Origin: Streptomyces formicae
GTDB lineage: Bacteria; Actinomycetota; Actinomycetes; Streptomycetales; Streptomycetaceae
NCBI RefSeq assembly: GCF_022647665.1
Contig: NZ_CP071872.1
Location: forward strand, 6,882,001 to 6,946,000
Direction: 5' to 3'
Length of the DNA: 64,000 bases
Part shown: positions 1-9,751 of the stretch, piece after piece
Numbering within the stretch: the stretch's first letter is position 1
Layout of the letters: every line of letters starts with the position of its first letter
Position numbers and translations under genes: made by a program
Notes under the pieces: generated by a model
What the model saw: only the letters and a program-made list of their open reading frames with translations
Told to the model about the DNA's origin: nothing
Database searches by the model: none

Positions 1-449
1 AGCTGCTCGGCGACCCGCTCGGCGCCGGGCCCCGCTCGGCGCTGATGGCGGTCGCGGTGGCCGCGGCGGCGCTCGCCGCGGTGGGCTTCGCGGTGAGCGC
101 GGCGGGCTCCCTGCGCGAACGCTCCGCCGAATTCGCCGTGCTGCGCGCCCTGGGCGCCCCCCGCAGGGGCCTCGCCCGGCTGGTGGCCGCGGAGCAGAGC
201 CTCCTGATCGGTATCGGCCTGCTGGTGGGACTGGCCCTCGGCGCGGTCCTCACCCGCGCCGTCGTCCCGCTGATCGTGCTGACCGGCCAGGCCGCCCAGC
301 CGGTGCCCCAGGTCCTGGTCGACCTCCCGCTCTCCCGGGTCGCCCTGCTCCTCGCGGGCGTCGCCGCGGTGCCGCTGCTGATCGCCGCGACGATCGCGGT
401 CCGCCGCGCCGATCCCGCGGTATCGCTCCGTCACCAAGGGGACAGCTGA
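1..449 (+). CDS. ABC transporter FtsX-type permease, C-terminal part (5' end outside window)
   Basis: The open frame enters from the window edge in the phase starting at base 3 and ends at TGA 447-449, so only about the last 148 residues are visible. They contain three hydrophobic segments typical of the end of an FtsX/MacB permease domain, with the family-like stretch SLRERSAEFAVLRALGA between the first two. The next permease starts 1 base after the stop, so the two are almost certainly co-transcribed with the ATPase downstream. A Met codon at 45 is internal to the domain and unlikely to be the true start. The transported substrate cannot be told from sequence. Confidence 0.85.
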   Translation, partial: LLGDPLGAGPRSALMAVAVAAAALAAVGFAVSAAGSLRERSAEFAVLRALGAPRRGLARLVAAEQSLLIGIGLLVGLALGAVLTRAVVPLIVLTGQAAQPVPQVLVDLPLSRVALLLAGVAAVPLLIAATIAVRRADPAVSLRHQGDS

Positions 450-450
450 G

Positions 451-3228
451 ATGAGTTCAGGACGTCTGCGTGAGCGTGAGCGGGCGGTCGCACCGTGGGT
501 GCGGACCCGGCTGCGCACCGCGCCCTGGGCGGCCGTCGCGTTCGGGGTGCTGGTGCTGGTCACGGCGTTCCTGGCGGCCGCGCTGCCGAGGGCGGTCGAC
601 GCGTACGAGACCAGGGGGCTGCGGCAGGACATCGCCGGCGCCCCTCCCAGCAGGACGGTGCTGGAACTGACCGCCCCGCAGCCGGGCTTCGGGATGTCGC
701 GGTCCGAGCGGGAGGAGGCGGTACGGCCTGCGGCGCTCGCGGCCGTCCACCACAAGGTGCTGGCCGCGCTGCCCGACCCCGTGCGGGCGGATGCGCGCCA
801 GTCGGCCTACGGGGTGCGCACGTTCGAGACGGTCACCGGGACCGACCCCTGGCTGCCCCGCCCCGACGCGGTGCCGCCCGAGTTCACCCTGGCCGCGCAG
901 GCGGATCTGGCCGCCCACGCCACCGTAAGGAAAGGACGGCTGCCCGCCGCCCGCTCCGAGGTCACGGCGGCCACGAAGCAACTGGAGGGCGCCGCGACCG
1001 TCGCGACCGCCCGGGCCCTGCGCCTCGGCGTCGGTTCCGTCGTCCACTTCGGCGGCAAGGCCGGGGGCGTACCGCTGGCCGTGCGGATCACCGGGATCGT
1101 CGAACCCCGGCAGCCGGAGGCCGGTTACTGGTCCGCGGAGCCCGTGCTCCGCACGCCGGGCCTGGCCGCCCTGCCCACCAGGCCGCCGATGCACTACTGG
1201 AGCGCGGCGCTTCTGCTGCCGCCCGAGGCCGCCCCCGCGCTGCTCGGCACGCTCGCCCAGCCGCAGCCCTACTGGCGGCTCGCCCCCGACCCCGGTTCGC
1301 TCACCGTGCGGGACGTACCGGTGCTCACCGAGCGGATCGCGTCCCTGGAGAACGGGCCCGAGCTGCTGAGGCTGCGCAAGTCCGCCGGGGAGACCGCCGC
1401 GCTGACCACGGGTCTGGAGACGGTCCTCGCCTCGTACACCTCCATGCGGGAGGCGATCGCGCCCGTCGTCGCGGTCGCGGGAATCGGCATCGGCGCGGTC
1501 GCCGCCGTCGTCCTCGCCATGACCGGCGGGCTCGTCACCGCGCGCCGGTCCGCCGAACTCGCCCTGCTGCGCTCGCGCGGCGGCTCGCTGACCGGCATCG
1601 GCGGGCGGCTGCTCGGTGAGTCCGCCGTGATCGCGCTCCCGGCGGCCGCCGCCGGTGTGCTGCTCGCCGTGGCCGCGGTGGCGGAGGCCCGGCCGCTGCC
1701 CGCGGTGCTCGGTGGGGCCGCCGTCACCGTGCTCGCCTGCGCCGTGCTTCCGGTGTGGGCGGTCGTCCGGCACCGGCGGCCGCGGGCGCAGGGCGGCCGC
1801 GACGACCTCGCCGACGCCAGACCCGGCAGGCGGCGTACGGTCGCCGAACTGACCCTGCTGGTCCTGTCCGTCGGCGCGGTCGTGGCGCTGCGGCGTCGCG
1901 GCACGTCCGGCGCCGGTTCCGGGGACCACCTGGTCAGTGCCGCCCCGGTGCTGGTCGGGCTGATCGCCGCGCTCGTGCTCGTACGGCTGTATCCGCTGCC
2001 GCTGCGCTGGGCCGCGCGCCCGGCCCGGCGGCTGCGCGGAGCCGTCGGCTTTCTGTCGCTCGCCCGCGCGGGGCGTTCGTCGGCGACGGGTGCGCTGCCG
2101 CTGCTGGCGCTGCTGATCGCGCTGACGACGGCGGCGTTCGGCGGTTCCGTACTCGCCGGGGTCTCGGACGCCCGCGACCGGGCGGCGCTGCTGGCGACGG
2201 GCGCGGACGCGCGGATCTCCGCTCCCGGCGACCTGGCGGCCCTGCCGGCCGGGATGGACCGCGCGGTGCGCGGGGCCACTGGGGTGGGGGAAGTGACCGC
2301 GGTGCGGATCGAACGCAACACGGATCTCTCGTCGGGCGGGTCGGTGACCCTGGTCGGGGTCGAGCCGGAGTCGTACGCCCGGCTGGCGGGAGAGCTGGGG
2401 CTCGGGGCGTTCCCGGCCGATGCGCTGACGGCGCCGGAGGGCGGCGACCCGGTGCTGAACGCCGTCGCCTCACCCGGGGTCGCCGAACGGCTGGGCACGG
2501 CACCGCGGCAGATCACGACGCTCGCCGGGGACATCACCGTACGGATCGCGGCGGTGCGCTCCCGCACCCCGGCCGTCCCCGGCGCCGGGTTCCTGCTCGT
2601 GGACCGGGCCGGACTGCCTGAGCGGGCGGCACCCACCACGCTGCTGGCCACCGGTGACGCGCTCGATGCGCAGGCGCTGCGGGCCGCCGTACGCGGCGCC
2701 GGCAAGGACTTCTCCGTACGGCTGCGCAGCGAGGAGCGGTCCGCGTTCCGGGACTCGCCCCTCCAGTCGGGCGCCGAGCGGATCTACTCCGCCGCCGTCG
2801 CGGCCGGCGCGGGCTACGCCGTGCTCGCGCTGCTGCTCTCCCTGCTGCAGAGCGGACCTGAACGGACCGTGCTGCTGGCCCGGCTGCGCACCATGGGCCT
2901 CACCACCCGTCAGGGCCGCCGCCTCCTCGGCCTGGAGGCGCTGCCCCAGGCGCTGCTCGCCGCCACGGGCGGCATGCTCGTCGGCTGGGCCACGATCCAC
3001 CTCCTCGCCCCCGGCGTCGACCTGGCCCGCCTGGCGCTCGCCGCCGCCCCGGGGCCCGGCTCGGGGGCCGGCGCGATGGAGGGCGCCTCGCTGCGTGCCG
3101 ACGCGTGGTCGCTGACGGTGCCCGCGCTGGGCGTCGTGGTGCTCGCGGGGGCGGTGGCCGCGGGCCAGGCCTGGTGGGCGGGGCGACGCGGATCGATCAC
3201 CGAACTCAGGGCAGGAGAGACGCGATGA
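451..3228 (+). CDS. ABC transporter permease, FtsX/MacB-like, 925 aa
   Basis: Large membrane permease with an N-terminal transmembrane helix (about residues 25-50), a roughly 250-residue extracellular region, then two blocks of FtsX-type helices. The first block (about 335-440) includes the motif RRSAELALLRSRG; a second extracellular loop and a final block of three helices follow to the C-terminus. The start at ATG 451 lies 1 base after the upstream permease stop, and the TGA overlaps the ATG of the ATPase (ATGA), showing a translationally coupled three-gene exporter. FtsX-type exporters usually move lipoproteins, peptides or antibiotics out of the membrane, or transmit mechanical signals to cell-wall hydrolases. 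Which applies here is unknown. Confidence 0.9.
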   Translation: MSSGRLRERERAVAPWVRTRLRTAPWAAVAFGVLVLVTAFLAAALPRAVDAYETRGLRQDIAGAPPSRTVLELTAPQPGFGMSRSEREEAVRPAALAAVHHKVLAALPDPVRADARQSAYGVRTFETVTGTDPWLPRPDAVPPEFTLAAQADLAAHATVRKGRLPAARSEVTAATKQLEGAATVATARALRLGVGSVVHFGGKAGGVPLAVRITGIVEPRQPEAGYWSAEPVLRTPGLAALPTRPPMHYWSAALLLPPEAAPALLGTLAQPQPYWRLAPDPGSLTVRDVPVLTERIASLENGPELLRLRKSAGETAALTTGLETVLASYTSMREAIAPVVAVAGIGIGAVAAVVLAMTGGLVTARRSAELALLRSRGGSLTGIGGRLLGESAVIALPAAAAGVLLAVAAVAEARPLPAVLGGAAVTVLACAVLPVWAVVRHRRPRAQGGRDDLADARPGRRRTVAELTLLVLSVGAVVALRRRGTSGAGSGDHLVSAAPVLVGLIAALVLVRLYPLPLRWAARPARRLRGAVGFLSLARAGRSSATGALPLLALLIALTTAAFGGSVLAGVSDARDRAALLATGADARISAPGDLAALPAGMDRAVRGATGVGEVTAVRIERNTDLSSGGSVTLVGVEPESYARLAGELGLGAFPADALTAPEGGDPVLNAVASPGVAERLGTAPRQITTLAGDITVRIAAVRSRTPAVPGAGFLLVDRAGLPERAAPTTLLATGDALDAQALRAAVRGAGKDFSVRLRSEERSAFRDSPLQSGAERIYSAAVAAGAGYAVLALLLSLLQSGPERTVLLARLRTMGLTTRQGRRLLGLEALPQALLAATGGMLVGWATIHLLAPGVDLARLALAAAPGPGSGAGAMEGASLRADAWSLTVPALGVVVLAGAVAAGQAWWAGRRGSITELRAGETR

Positions 3229-4211
3229 CGGACACGACGACCACTCTGGCGGAGCTGGAGCAGCGGGCCGCGGCGTGCCGCGACCGCCCCTCGTACGGGC
3301 ACGACGCCCTGATCGCCTGCGACCGGCTCGTACGGATCTTCGCCACGGACGGCGTGGAGGTGCAGGCGCTCCAGGGCCTCGATCTGCTCGTCCAGGAGGG
3401 CGAGTTGATGGCCCTGGTCGGAGCGTCCGGCAGCGGCAAATCGACGCTGATGAACATCCTCGCCGGTCTGGACGTCCCCACCGCGGGCGCCGCGCGCGTC
3501 GCGGGCTGCGATCTGCTGGCGATGGACGCCGGGGCGCGGCTGCGCTACCGCCGTGAGGTCGTCGGCTTCGTCTGGCAGCAGACGGCACGCAATCTGCTCC
3601 CCTATCTGACGGCGGCCCAGAACGTGGCGCTGCCGATGCAGTTGCGCGGCCGTGGCCGCGCACACGGTCTCGGTCTCGGCCCCGGTCCCGGCCGTACGAA
3701 GGACAAGGCGCGCCGCGCGGAGGAGCTGCTGGCGCTGCTCGGGGTCGCCGACTGCCGTGACCGCCGTCCCCAGCAGATGTCCGGCGGCCAGCAGCAGCGC
3801 GTCGCGATCGCCGTCGCCCTCGCCAACTCCCCCTCGGTCCTCCTCGCCGACGAACCGACCGGCGAACTCGACTCGGCAACCGGCGAACAGGTCTTCGCCG
3901 CCTTCCGCCGCGCCAACGAGGAGCTCGGCACCACCATCGTGATCGTCACCCACGACCAGTCCGTCGCCGGCGAGGTCCGCCGCACCGTCGCCATCCGCGA
4001 CGGCCGCACCTCGTCCGAGGTCCTGCGCCGCACCGAGATCGACGCCGAGGGCCAGGAATCGGTGGTGGCCCGCGAATACGCGACCCTGGACCGCGCCGGA
4101 CGCCTGCAGCTGCCCGCCGAATACACGGCGGCCCTCGGCATGGAGCACCGCGTCATGCTGGAACTCGAACCGGACCACATCGGCGTCTGGCCGGACGCGG
4201 CGGACCGCTAG
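3225..4211 (+). CDS. ABC transporter ATP-binding protein with C-terminal AbrB-like tail
   Basis: ATPase of the LolD/MacB type, 328 aa from ATG 3225, which overlaps the permease stop. Walker A GASGSGKST is at about 66-74, the signature MSGGQQQR at about 185-192, the Walker B/D-loop LLADEPTGELD at about 206-216 and the switch His in VTHDQ at about 243. A Gly-rich insertion (about 141-157) sits before the signature. After the ATPase fold comes an extra segment (about 283-324) with the pattern LDRAGRLQLPAEY...LELEPDHIGVWP. This resembles the swapped-hairpin AbrB/SpoVT fold (D..GR..LP) and not a normal ABC accessory domain. It powers the two upstream permeases. An earlier GTG/ATG in frame at 3105 is antisense-like read-through inside the permease and was not chosen. 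Confidence 0.92.
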   Translation: MTDTTTTLAELEQRAAACRDRPSYGHDALIACDRLVRIFATDGVEVQALQGLDLLVQEGELMALVGASGSGKSTLMNILAGLDVPTAGAARVAGCDLLAMDAGARLRYRREVVGFVWQQTARNLLPYLTAAQNVALPMQLRGRGRAHGLGLGPGPGRTKDKARRAEELLALLGVADCRDRRPQQMSGGQQQRVAIAVALANSPSVLLADEPTGELDSATGEQVFAAFRRANEELGTTIVIVTHDQSVAGEVRRTVAIRDGRTSSEVLRRTEIDAEGQESVVAREYATLDRAGRLQLPAEYTAALGMEHRVMLELEPDHIGVWPDAADR

Positions 4212-4272
4212 TCCGTGTCCGACGAATCCCGCGCTGGCGCGCGGCGGCTCGGGGGCAGGCGCCCTCGCCCGG

Positions 4273-4953
4273 TCAGGCCGGGCTGACCGTCAGTCCGCCC
4301 AGCCCACGCGTGCGCACCGCGATCGAACCGAACGGCGTCCGCAGCCGCAGCCAGTTCCCCGTGGCGAGCAGCGCCGCCCCCCGCACCCCCTCCGGCAACG
4401 GCCGCAGAAAGCCCAGCGACTGCGCGGCGTGCACCGCCCGCAACGGCAGTTCCGTCTCTCCGACGCTGCGGGACCAGATCTCGCGACCGATCCGATCGCG
4501 CTCGGCCCGCGTCCGCCGCTCCTGCGGCAACGCCTCGTCACGGGCACGGAATTCGGCGACCGCCGCCGCCACCGCCCCCCGCATGTCGGGGACGCCGGGC
4601 AGCCCCGGCAGCTCCCGCCAGCCGCCGCGCGGCGGCAGGACCCCGGTCCACGGCGGACCGGTCACAGCGGCCGGAACGGCCAGTTCGGCCCCCTCGACGG
4701 ACTCCAGCAGCTCACCGGCCGAGACAGTGACATCCAGCTCCAGGCCCTCGGCGCCCGGCTCGGCGAGCCGGGCCGTCCTGATCGCCAGGACCTCGAACGA
4801 GGGCGGCCTGCCGAACACGGCGAGCGCCCCGCCGCCGGCCTGGAGCCGGACGGCGGCGGCGCGGTCGTAGTGGATCAGCCGGCCGAGGAAGGCGGCGAGG
4901 TCCGCCGCCTCCCTCGCGTCGGCGAGCCGCAGGGTCTGCACGGGCGCCGTCAT
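4273..4953 (-). CDS. conserved actinobacterial protein of unknown function, 226 aa
   Basis: Starts at ATG 4953, which overlaps the stop of the thioesterase gene (ATGA at 4950-4953), so it is the distal gene of a two-gene unit. The protein is soluble, has no signal peptide or membrane segment, and is rich in Ala, Arg and Leu. The N-terminal part carries the pattern IHYDRAAAVRLQ and the centre a Pro/Gly-rich PPRGGWRELPGLPGVPD. I do not recognise an enzyme family. Its fixed coupling to a hot-dog thioesterase, next to ettA, is the only functional clue. It is convergent with the ABC ATPase gene, with 61 bases between them holding a short GC hairpin (about 4229-4244). Confidence 0.8.
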   Translation of the reverse strand: MTAPVQTLRLADAREAADLAAFLGRLIHYDRAAAVRLQAGGGALAVFGRPPSFEVLAIRTARLAEPGAEGLELDVTVSAGELLESVEGAELAVPAAVTGPPWTGVLPPRGGWRELPGLPGVPDMRGAVAAAVAEFRARDEALPQERRTRAERDRIGREIWSRSVGETELPLRAVHAAQSLGFLRPLPEGVRGAALLATGNWLRLRTPFGSIAVRTRGLGGLTVSPA

Positions 4954-5396
4954 GCCGCGACCGGGTCCTCCACGCCTTCGTCCAGGTACTCCAGGAGGAA
5001 GGACTTCTCCTCGGCGCTGATCCGGCGCGGACGCGCCGCCGCCAGGTCGTAGGGCACGACGATCGTCGAAGCCCGGACGTAGACCTGCTCCGAGCCGTCG
5101 GCGTCCGTGTCCTTGATCTCGTACGCGATCGTCAGCGACGCCGCGCCGATCTTGGTGACCCAGGACTCGACGGTCACCGGCGCGTGCCGGTGGACCAGCG
5201 GCCGTACGTAGTCGATCTCGTGCCGGGCCACGACGGACCCACCGGAGAACGACGGGGAACCGTCCCCCGGCGCCAGCCGGAACATGAAGTCGATGCGGGC
5301 CTCCTCCAGATAGCGGAGGAAGACCACATTGTTGACGTGCCCGAAGGCGTCCATGTCCGACCAGCGCAGGGGGCACTGGTAGATATGCCGAGCCAT
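4950..5396 (-). CDS. acyl-CoA thioesterase, hot-dog fold (4HBT type), 148 aa
   Basis: Short single-domain protein beginning MARHIYQCPLRWSDMDAFGHVN. The pattern WSDMDAFGHVNN...YLEEARIDF is the classic 4-hydroxybenzoyl-CoA thioesterase signature, with the Asp of SDMD as catalytic candidate and the HVNN turn at the start of the hot-dog helix. Length fits the family (about 140 aa). The ATG at 5396 was chosen because homologues begin at the ARHIYQ-type segment; the frame continues upstream without a conserved sequence. Its stop overlaps the next gene, and it begins 8 bases after the ettA stop, so ettA, this gene and the unknown gene probably form one transcript. It likely hydrolyses a short or medium acyl-CoA; the substrate is not predictable. 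Confidence 0.88.
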   Translation of the reverse strand: MARHIYQCPLRWSDMDAFGHVNNVVFLRYLEEARIDFMFRLAPGDGSPSFSGGSVVARHEIDYVRPLVHRHAPVTVESWVTKIGAASLTIAYEIKDTDADGSEQVYVRASTIVVPYDLAAARPRRISAEEKSFLLEYLDEGVEDPVAA

Positions 5397-5404
5397 GGCC
5401 GTGA

Positions 5405-7069
<1,665 letters not shown>

Positions 7070-7375
7070 GAGAAACCGTCCGGCAATATGAGGGTGGGCA
7101 GATACACCCCATCTTGCCTGACCGCCACCCCAGGAACGAAACCCGTATCGCCGGGGGCCGCCGACCTGCCCCTTCCCGGGTCACCCGGGTGGTTGATCGG
7201 CCACGGGCTGTTGCCGCGGCGGCATCGAAGCCCTCTCGCACGGCCCGCAGGCGGCCCGCGGGTCCCGGGCGGCGGACGGGAGGTCCGCGTCGTCGGAGAG
7301 GCCGACGGCCCCGGTGGGGTGGCGTGTCCGGGACCGTCGTCAGCGGGGTGTGGTCGGGTGCTTACTGCTCGTGGG
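7070..7375. other. intergenic region upstream of ettA
   Basis: About 300 bases with no supportable gene. It should carry the ettA promoter on the minus strand and the terminator of the sortase-anchored surface protein gene (see hairpin 7303-7337). No clear -10/-35 pair could be picked by eye. Confidence 0.6.
7303..7337 (-). terminator. GC-rich hairpin terminator downstream of surface protein gene
   Basis: GACGGCCCCGG (7303-7313) pairs with CCGGGACCGTC (7327-7337): 10 base pairs with one internal mismatch and a 13-nt loop. It lies about 40 bases beyond the stop of the minus-strand surface protein fragment. No T-run is present, as is common for Streptomyces terminators. Confidence 0.5.
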
Positions 7376-7936
7376 TCACTCCTGGGCGGAGGACGCGTCC
7401 GGGGTGGATCCGGCGGGCGGGGTCTTCTTCTTGCGGACGAGGAGGACGGCGGCGCCGCCGATCACGAGGAGGGCGATGGCGATGCCCGCGATGACGGGGG
7501 TGGCGTTCGAGCTGCCGGTCACGGCCAGGTTGTCGCCGCCCGAGGTGCCGCCCGCGGAGGCAGGGCTCGGCTGGGAGGACGGCTGCTCGGGGGCCGGGCC
7601 GCTGCTGCCGGTGGTCTTGCAGTCCAGGACGCCCTTGAAGTTCTTCGAGAACCCGCCGGGGCCGGTGATCGTGAAGTCGTACGCCTGGTCCTCGGGGACC
7701 GGGACGGTGACGGTACGGGACTCACCGGCGGCGATGGTGTGCGTGAAGCCCATCAGCTCGAAGGTGAACGGCTCGTCGCCCTTGTTCGTGGCGGTGAGGT
7801 CGATGCCGCCCTCGGCGCAGTTCTTCTCCGCGGAGAGTGCCGGGATGGGGCCTGCCTTGGCCCAGGTCGCGGAGGCGGTCGCGGAGACGGTGGACCGGCT
7901 GGATCCGGCGAGGATCTGGGTCTGGCTCTTGGTCAC
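7376..7936 (-). CDS. C-terminal part of TQXA surface protein: stalk, LAxTG sortase signal (frame-shifted)
   Basis: 186-aa reading frame in -1 phase to the upstream thioester-domain fragment; its first codon GTG overlaps that fragment's TGA (GTGA at 7933-7936). It carries an Ig-like/beta domain (about 1-100) with Cys residues in SAEKNCAEGG and GVLDCKTTG, a Ser/Pro/Gly stalk, the sorting motif LAVTG (about residue 137), a hydrophobic helix and the tail VRKKK. LAxTG is the class E sortase signal of streptomycetes. On its own it has no secretion signal, so as an independent protein it could not reach the wall. It should be read as the end of the upstream gene. No separate ribosome binding site is visible. 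Confidence 0.75.
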   Translation of the reverse strand: MTKSQTQILAGSSRSTVSATASATWAKAGPIPALSAEKNCAEGGIDLTATNKGDEPFTFELMGFTHTIAAGESRTVTVPVPEDQAYDFTITGPGGFSKNFKGVLDCKTTGSSGPAPEQPSSQPSPASAGGTSGGDNLAVTGSSNATPVIAGIAIALLVIGGAAVLLVRKKKTPPAGSTPDASSAQE

Positions 7937-8802
7937 CCCGCGAACGCCCGGCCGACCGGCACCGACGTGGTCGCCTGCACGGTCAGCGAGGCGGAGCCGT
8001 CAGGAGCGCTCGAGGGTATGCCGAAGTAGAGCCGGCTGCCGTCGGCCGCGGTCGTGACGAGCTTGCCCGCCTCGTCGGTCACCGTGACGCCGCTCGCGGC
8101 GGCGTCGGCGGGCGGGACCACCGTGACCTGGTCGGCGTCGGTGCGGACCGTGACCGGCCCGAGCCGGCCGCCGGCCTTCCCGGAGACGGCGTTCGGCTCC
8201 AGGCTCAGCGAGGCGTGGGGCTCCTCGACGTCCTTCGCCTCCTTCTCCAGCCAGTCGGCGAGCTTCTCGGCGGCGGGGTCGAGCGCCTCGACCTCGGCGC
8301 CGTCCGAGTAGCGCCAGATGGCGACCTGGGTGCCCGCGGCGGCGGTCCGCTCGGTGAGCGGACCGGTGTCCGCGCGGTCGGCGAGTCCCATGAGGTCGTC
8401 GACCTGGGGGTAGGAGTGCTGCAGGATCCAGCGGATCTTGCCGGCGTTCTCGTTGGCGCCGAGCGAGGTCTGGTCCCAGGGGGTCTCCAGGTACTTGGCC
8501 TGCTCCTGGGTGGGGTTGTGGATGTCGATGCAGTACGTCTTGAGCGTGCCGCCGCCGTCGACGGTCATCTGGAAGAGCCCGGCGGGCAGTTCCTGGTCGC
8601 GGCCGCCGTCGTGGAGCACGGCGCGGTCGAAGGTGGTCAGACCGTCGAGCGTGGCCGACGCCCCGCCCGAGTGCTGGGGGGCCTCGTCGGCGAGAGCCGG
8701 TCCCGCGGTGACCATCGAGCCCGCAGCGAACAGCGCCGACACGAGAGCCGCCATCGCGAGACGGGCAGCTCCCCGCCCACGTACAGAGAACGCAGAAAAC
8801 AC
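7933..8802 (-). CDS. thioester (TQXA) domain surface protein, N-terminal part, cut by frame change
   Basis: Start GTG 8802 is preceded by GGAGGGG at an ideal distance; upstream in-frame codons lack one. A signal peptide (about 1-38, ending GPALADEA) leads into a thioester domain with YCIDIHNP (Cys91) and TQVAIW (Gln159). The Cys and Gln of these motifs form the internal thioester by which such proteins attach covalently to surfaces. The frame stops at TGA 7933-7935 right after GRAFAG, while the missing beta domain, stalk and LAxTG anchor continue at once in the -1 frame. Adding one G to the GGGG run at the junction would restore one protein of about 475 aa. This is either a mutated gene, an assembly error in a homopolymer, or a -1 slip on GGGG before a stop. 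Confidence 0.82.
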   Translation of the reverse strand: MFSAFSVRGRGAARLAMAALVSALFAAGSMVTAGPALADEAPQHSGGASATLDGLTTFDRAVLHDGGRDQELPAGLFQMTVDGGGTLKTYCIDIHNPTQEQAKYLETPWDQTSLGANENAGKIRWILQHSYPQVDDLMGLADRADTGPLTERTAAAGTQVAIWRYSDGAEVEALDPAAEKLADWLEKEAKDVEEPHASLSLEPNAVSGKAGGRLGPVTVRTDADQVTVVPPADAAASGVTVTDEAGKLVTTAADGSRLYFGIPSSAPDGSASLTVQATTSVPVGRAFAG

Positions 8803-9040
8803 AGAATTCCCCTCCGGGCGAGGCCCTTTCACATGGGATGTGTGGGGGAAGCGCCTCGCCTGCAGACTCAAGTGCCCCGTGGTACTGGGGAATCCTAGGG
8901 ACGCGCCGCGACCCGCTGCCCCGTCATACCTTGAGATAACCATTCCGAATCGGAATCGTTATCGCGCCCTTTGCATCCCCTGGCGAACTATCGACAAATC
9001 TCCACAACCGCAGGTCAGGGGTGGGGTGGGAACCCCGCGC

Positions 9041-9559
9041 TCAGAAGGGCGGTGCCGGGACAGCATCCGCCACCGCACCGGCGGTGACCGGTGCCGGGCC
9101 GGCCGGTGCGGTCCCGTCGGCCTCGTGCTCGACCGCGTTCGCCGCCCCTGATGCACCGGCCCGCCCGGCGGAGCGGTCGCGGTCCGCCGGATACGGATCC
9201 CCCTTCGCCGCCCGCCGGAACGCGGACGTACCGCGCGTCAAGTCGTGCCCGGCCGCCACCGCGTCGACCTCGGCCGACGAACGGCGCACCCCGTCCCGCT
9301 CCTCTTCGCGCACCTTCAACCGGCCGTGCACCACGAGAGGTTCACCGACCGAGACCGAAGCCGCCAGGTTCAGTCCCAGCGTCCGCGACGCCCACACCGT
9401 GTAGAAGCTGGTGGGCCCGTCCGCCCAGACCTCCCGCAGCCGGTCCCAGCGACGCGATGTCACGGCGAACCGGAATCGCGCGTATCCCCCGCTCTCGGAT
9501 TCCCGGTACTCCACAGCCGTCGCCACATTGCCCACCAGCGTCACCGTCGTCTCATTCAT
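9041..9559 (-). CDS. ssbB: single-stranded DNA-binding protein SsbB-type, 172 aa
   Basis: OB-fold protein beginning MNETTVTLVGNVAT, with the SSB core FRFAVTSRRWD..., TSFYTVWASRTLG and VVHGRLKVREEE in the first 100 residues. The C-terminal part is low-complexity and ends in APPF without the acidic DDD tip that recruits partner proteins in the main SSB. That fits the second streptomycete paralogue SsbB, which acts in chromosome segregation during sporulation. Start ATG 9559 has GGGAGGGG just upstream; the longer frame to 9706 lacks homology. It lies downstream of dynB and dynA on the same strand, separated from dynB by a terminator-like hairpin, so it may have its own promoter. Confidence 0.9.
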   Translation of the reverse strand: MNETTVTLVGNVATAVEYRESESGGYARFRFAVTSRRWDRLREVWADGPTSFYTVWASRTLGLNLAASVSVGEPLVVHGRLKVREEERDGVRRSSAEVDAVAAGHDLTRGTSAFRRAAKGDPYPADRDRSAGRAGASGAANAVEHEADGTAPAGPAPVTAGAVADAVPAPPF

Positions 9560-9685
9560 GACGGGTCCCCTCCCATTCGTCCGTACCGGGCCGGTGTCCG
9601 TCCATCCGGCCCCCCGCGCTGACTGATCCCATGCTGGACCGGCTGCCGGATCCCCGCAGGCGCCTGTGGACCGGCCGGCGAATGG

Positions 9686-9725
9686 GGAAAACCCCGCCAC
9701 CCACACGAGTGGGGGCGGGGTTTCC
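9686..9725 (-). terminator. strong hairpin terminator downstream of dynB
   Basis: GGAAAACCCCGCCACCCAC (9686-9704) faces GTGGGGGCGGGGTTTCC (9709-9725) with a 4-nt loop and two small bulges. Read on the minus strand the stem ends in TTTT, giving a near-classical intrinsic terminator 27 bases after the dynB stop. Confidence 0.75.
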
Positions 9726-9751
9726 GAACCGCGCTGGACCGGGCTCCCGGC

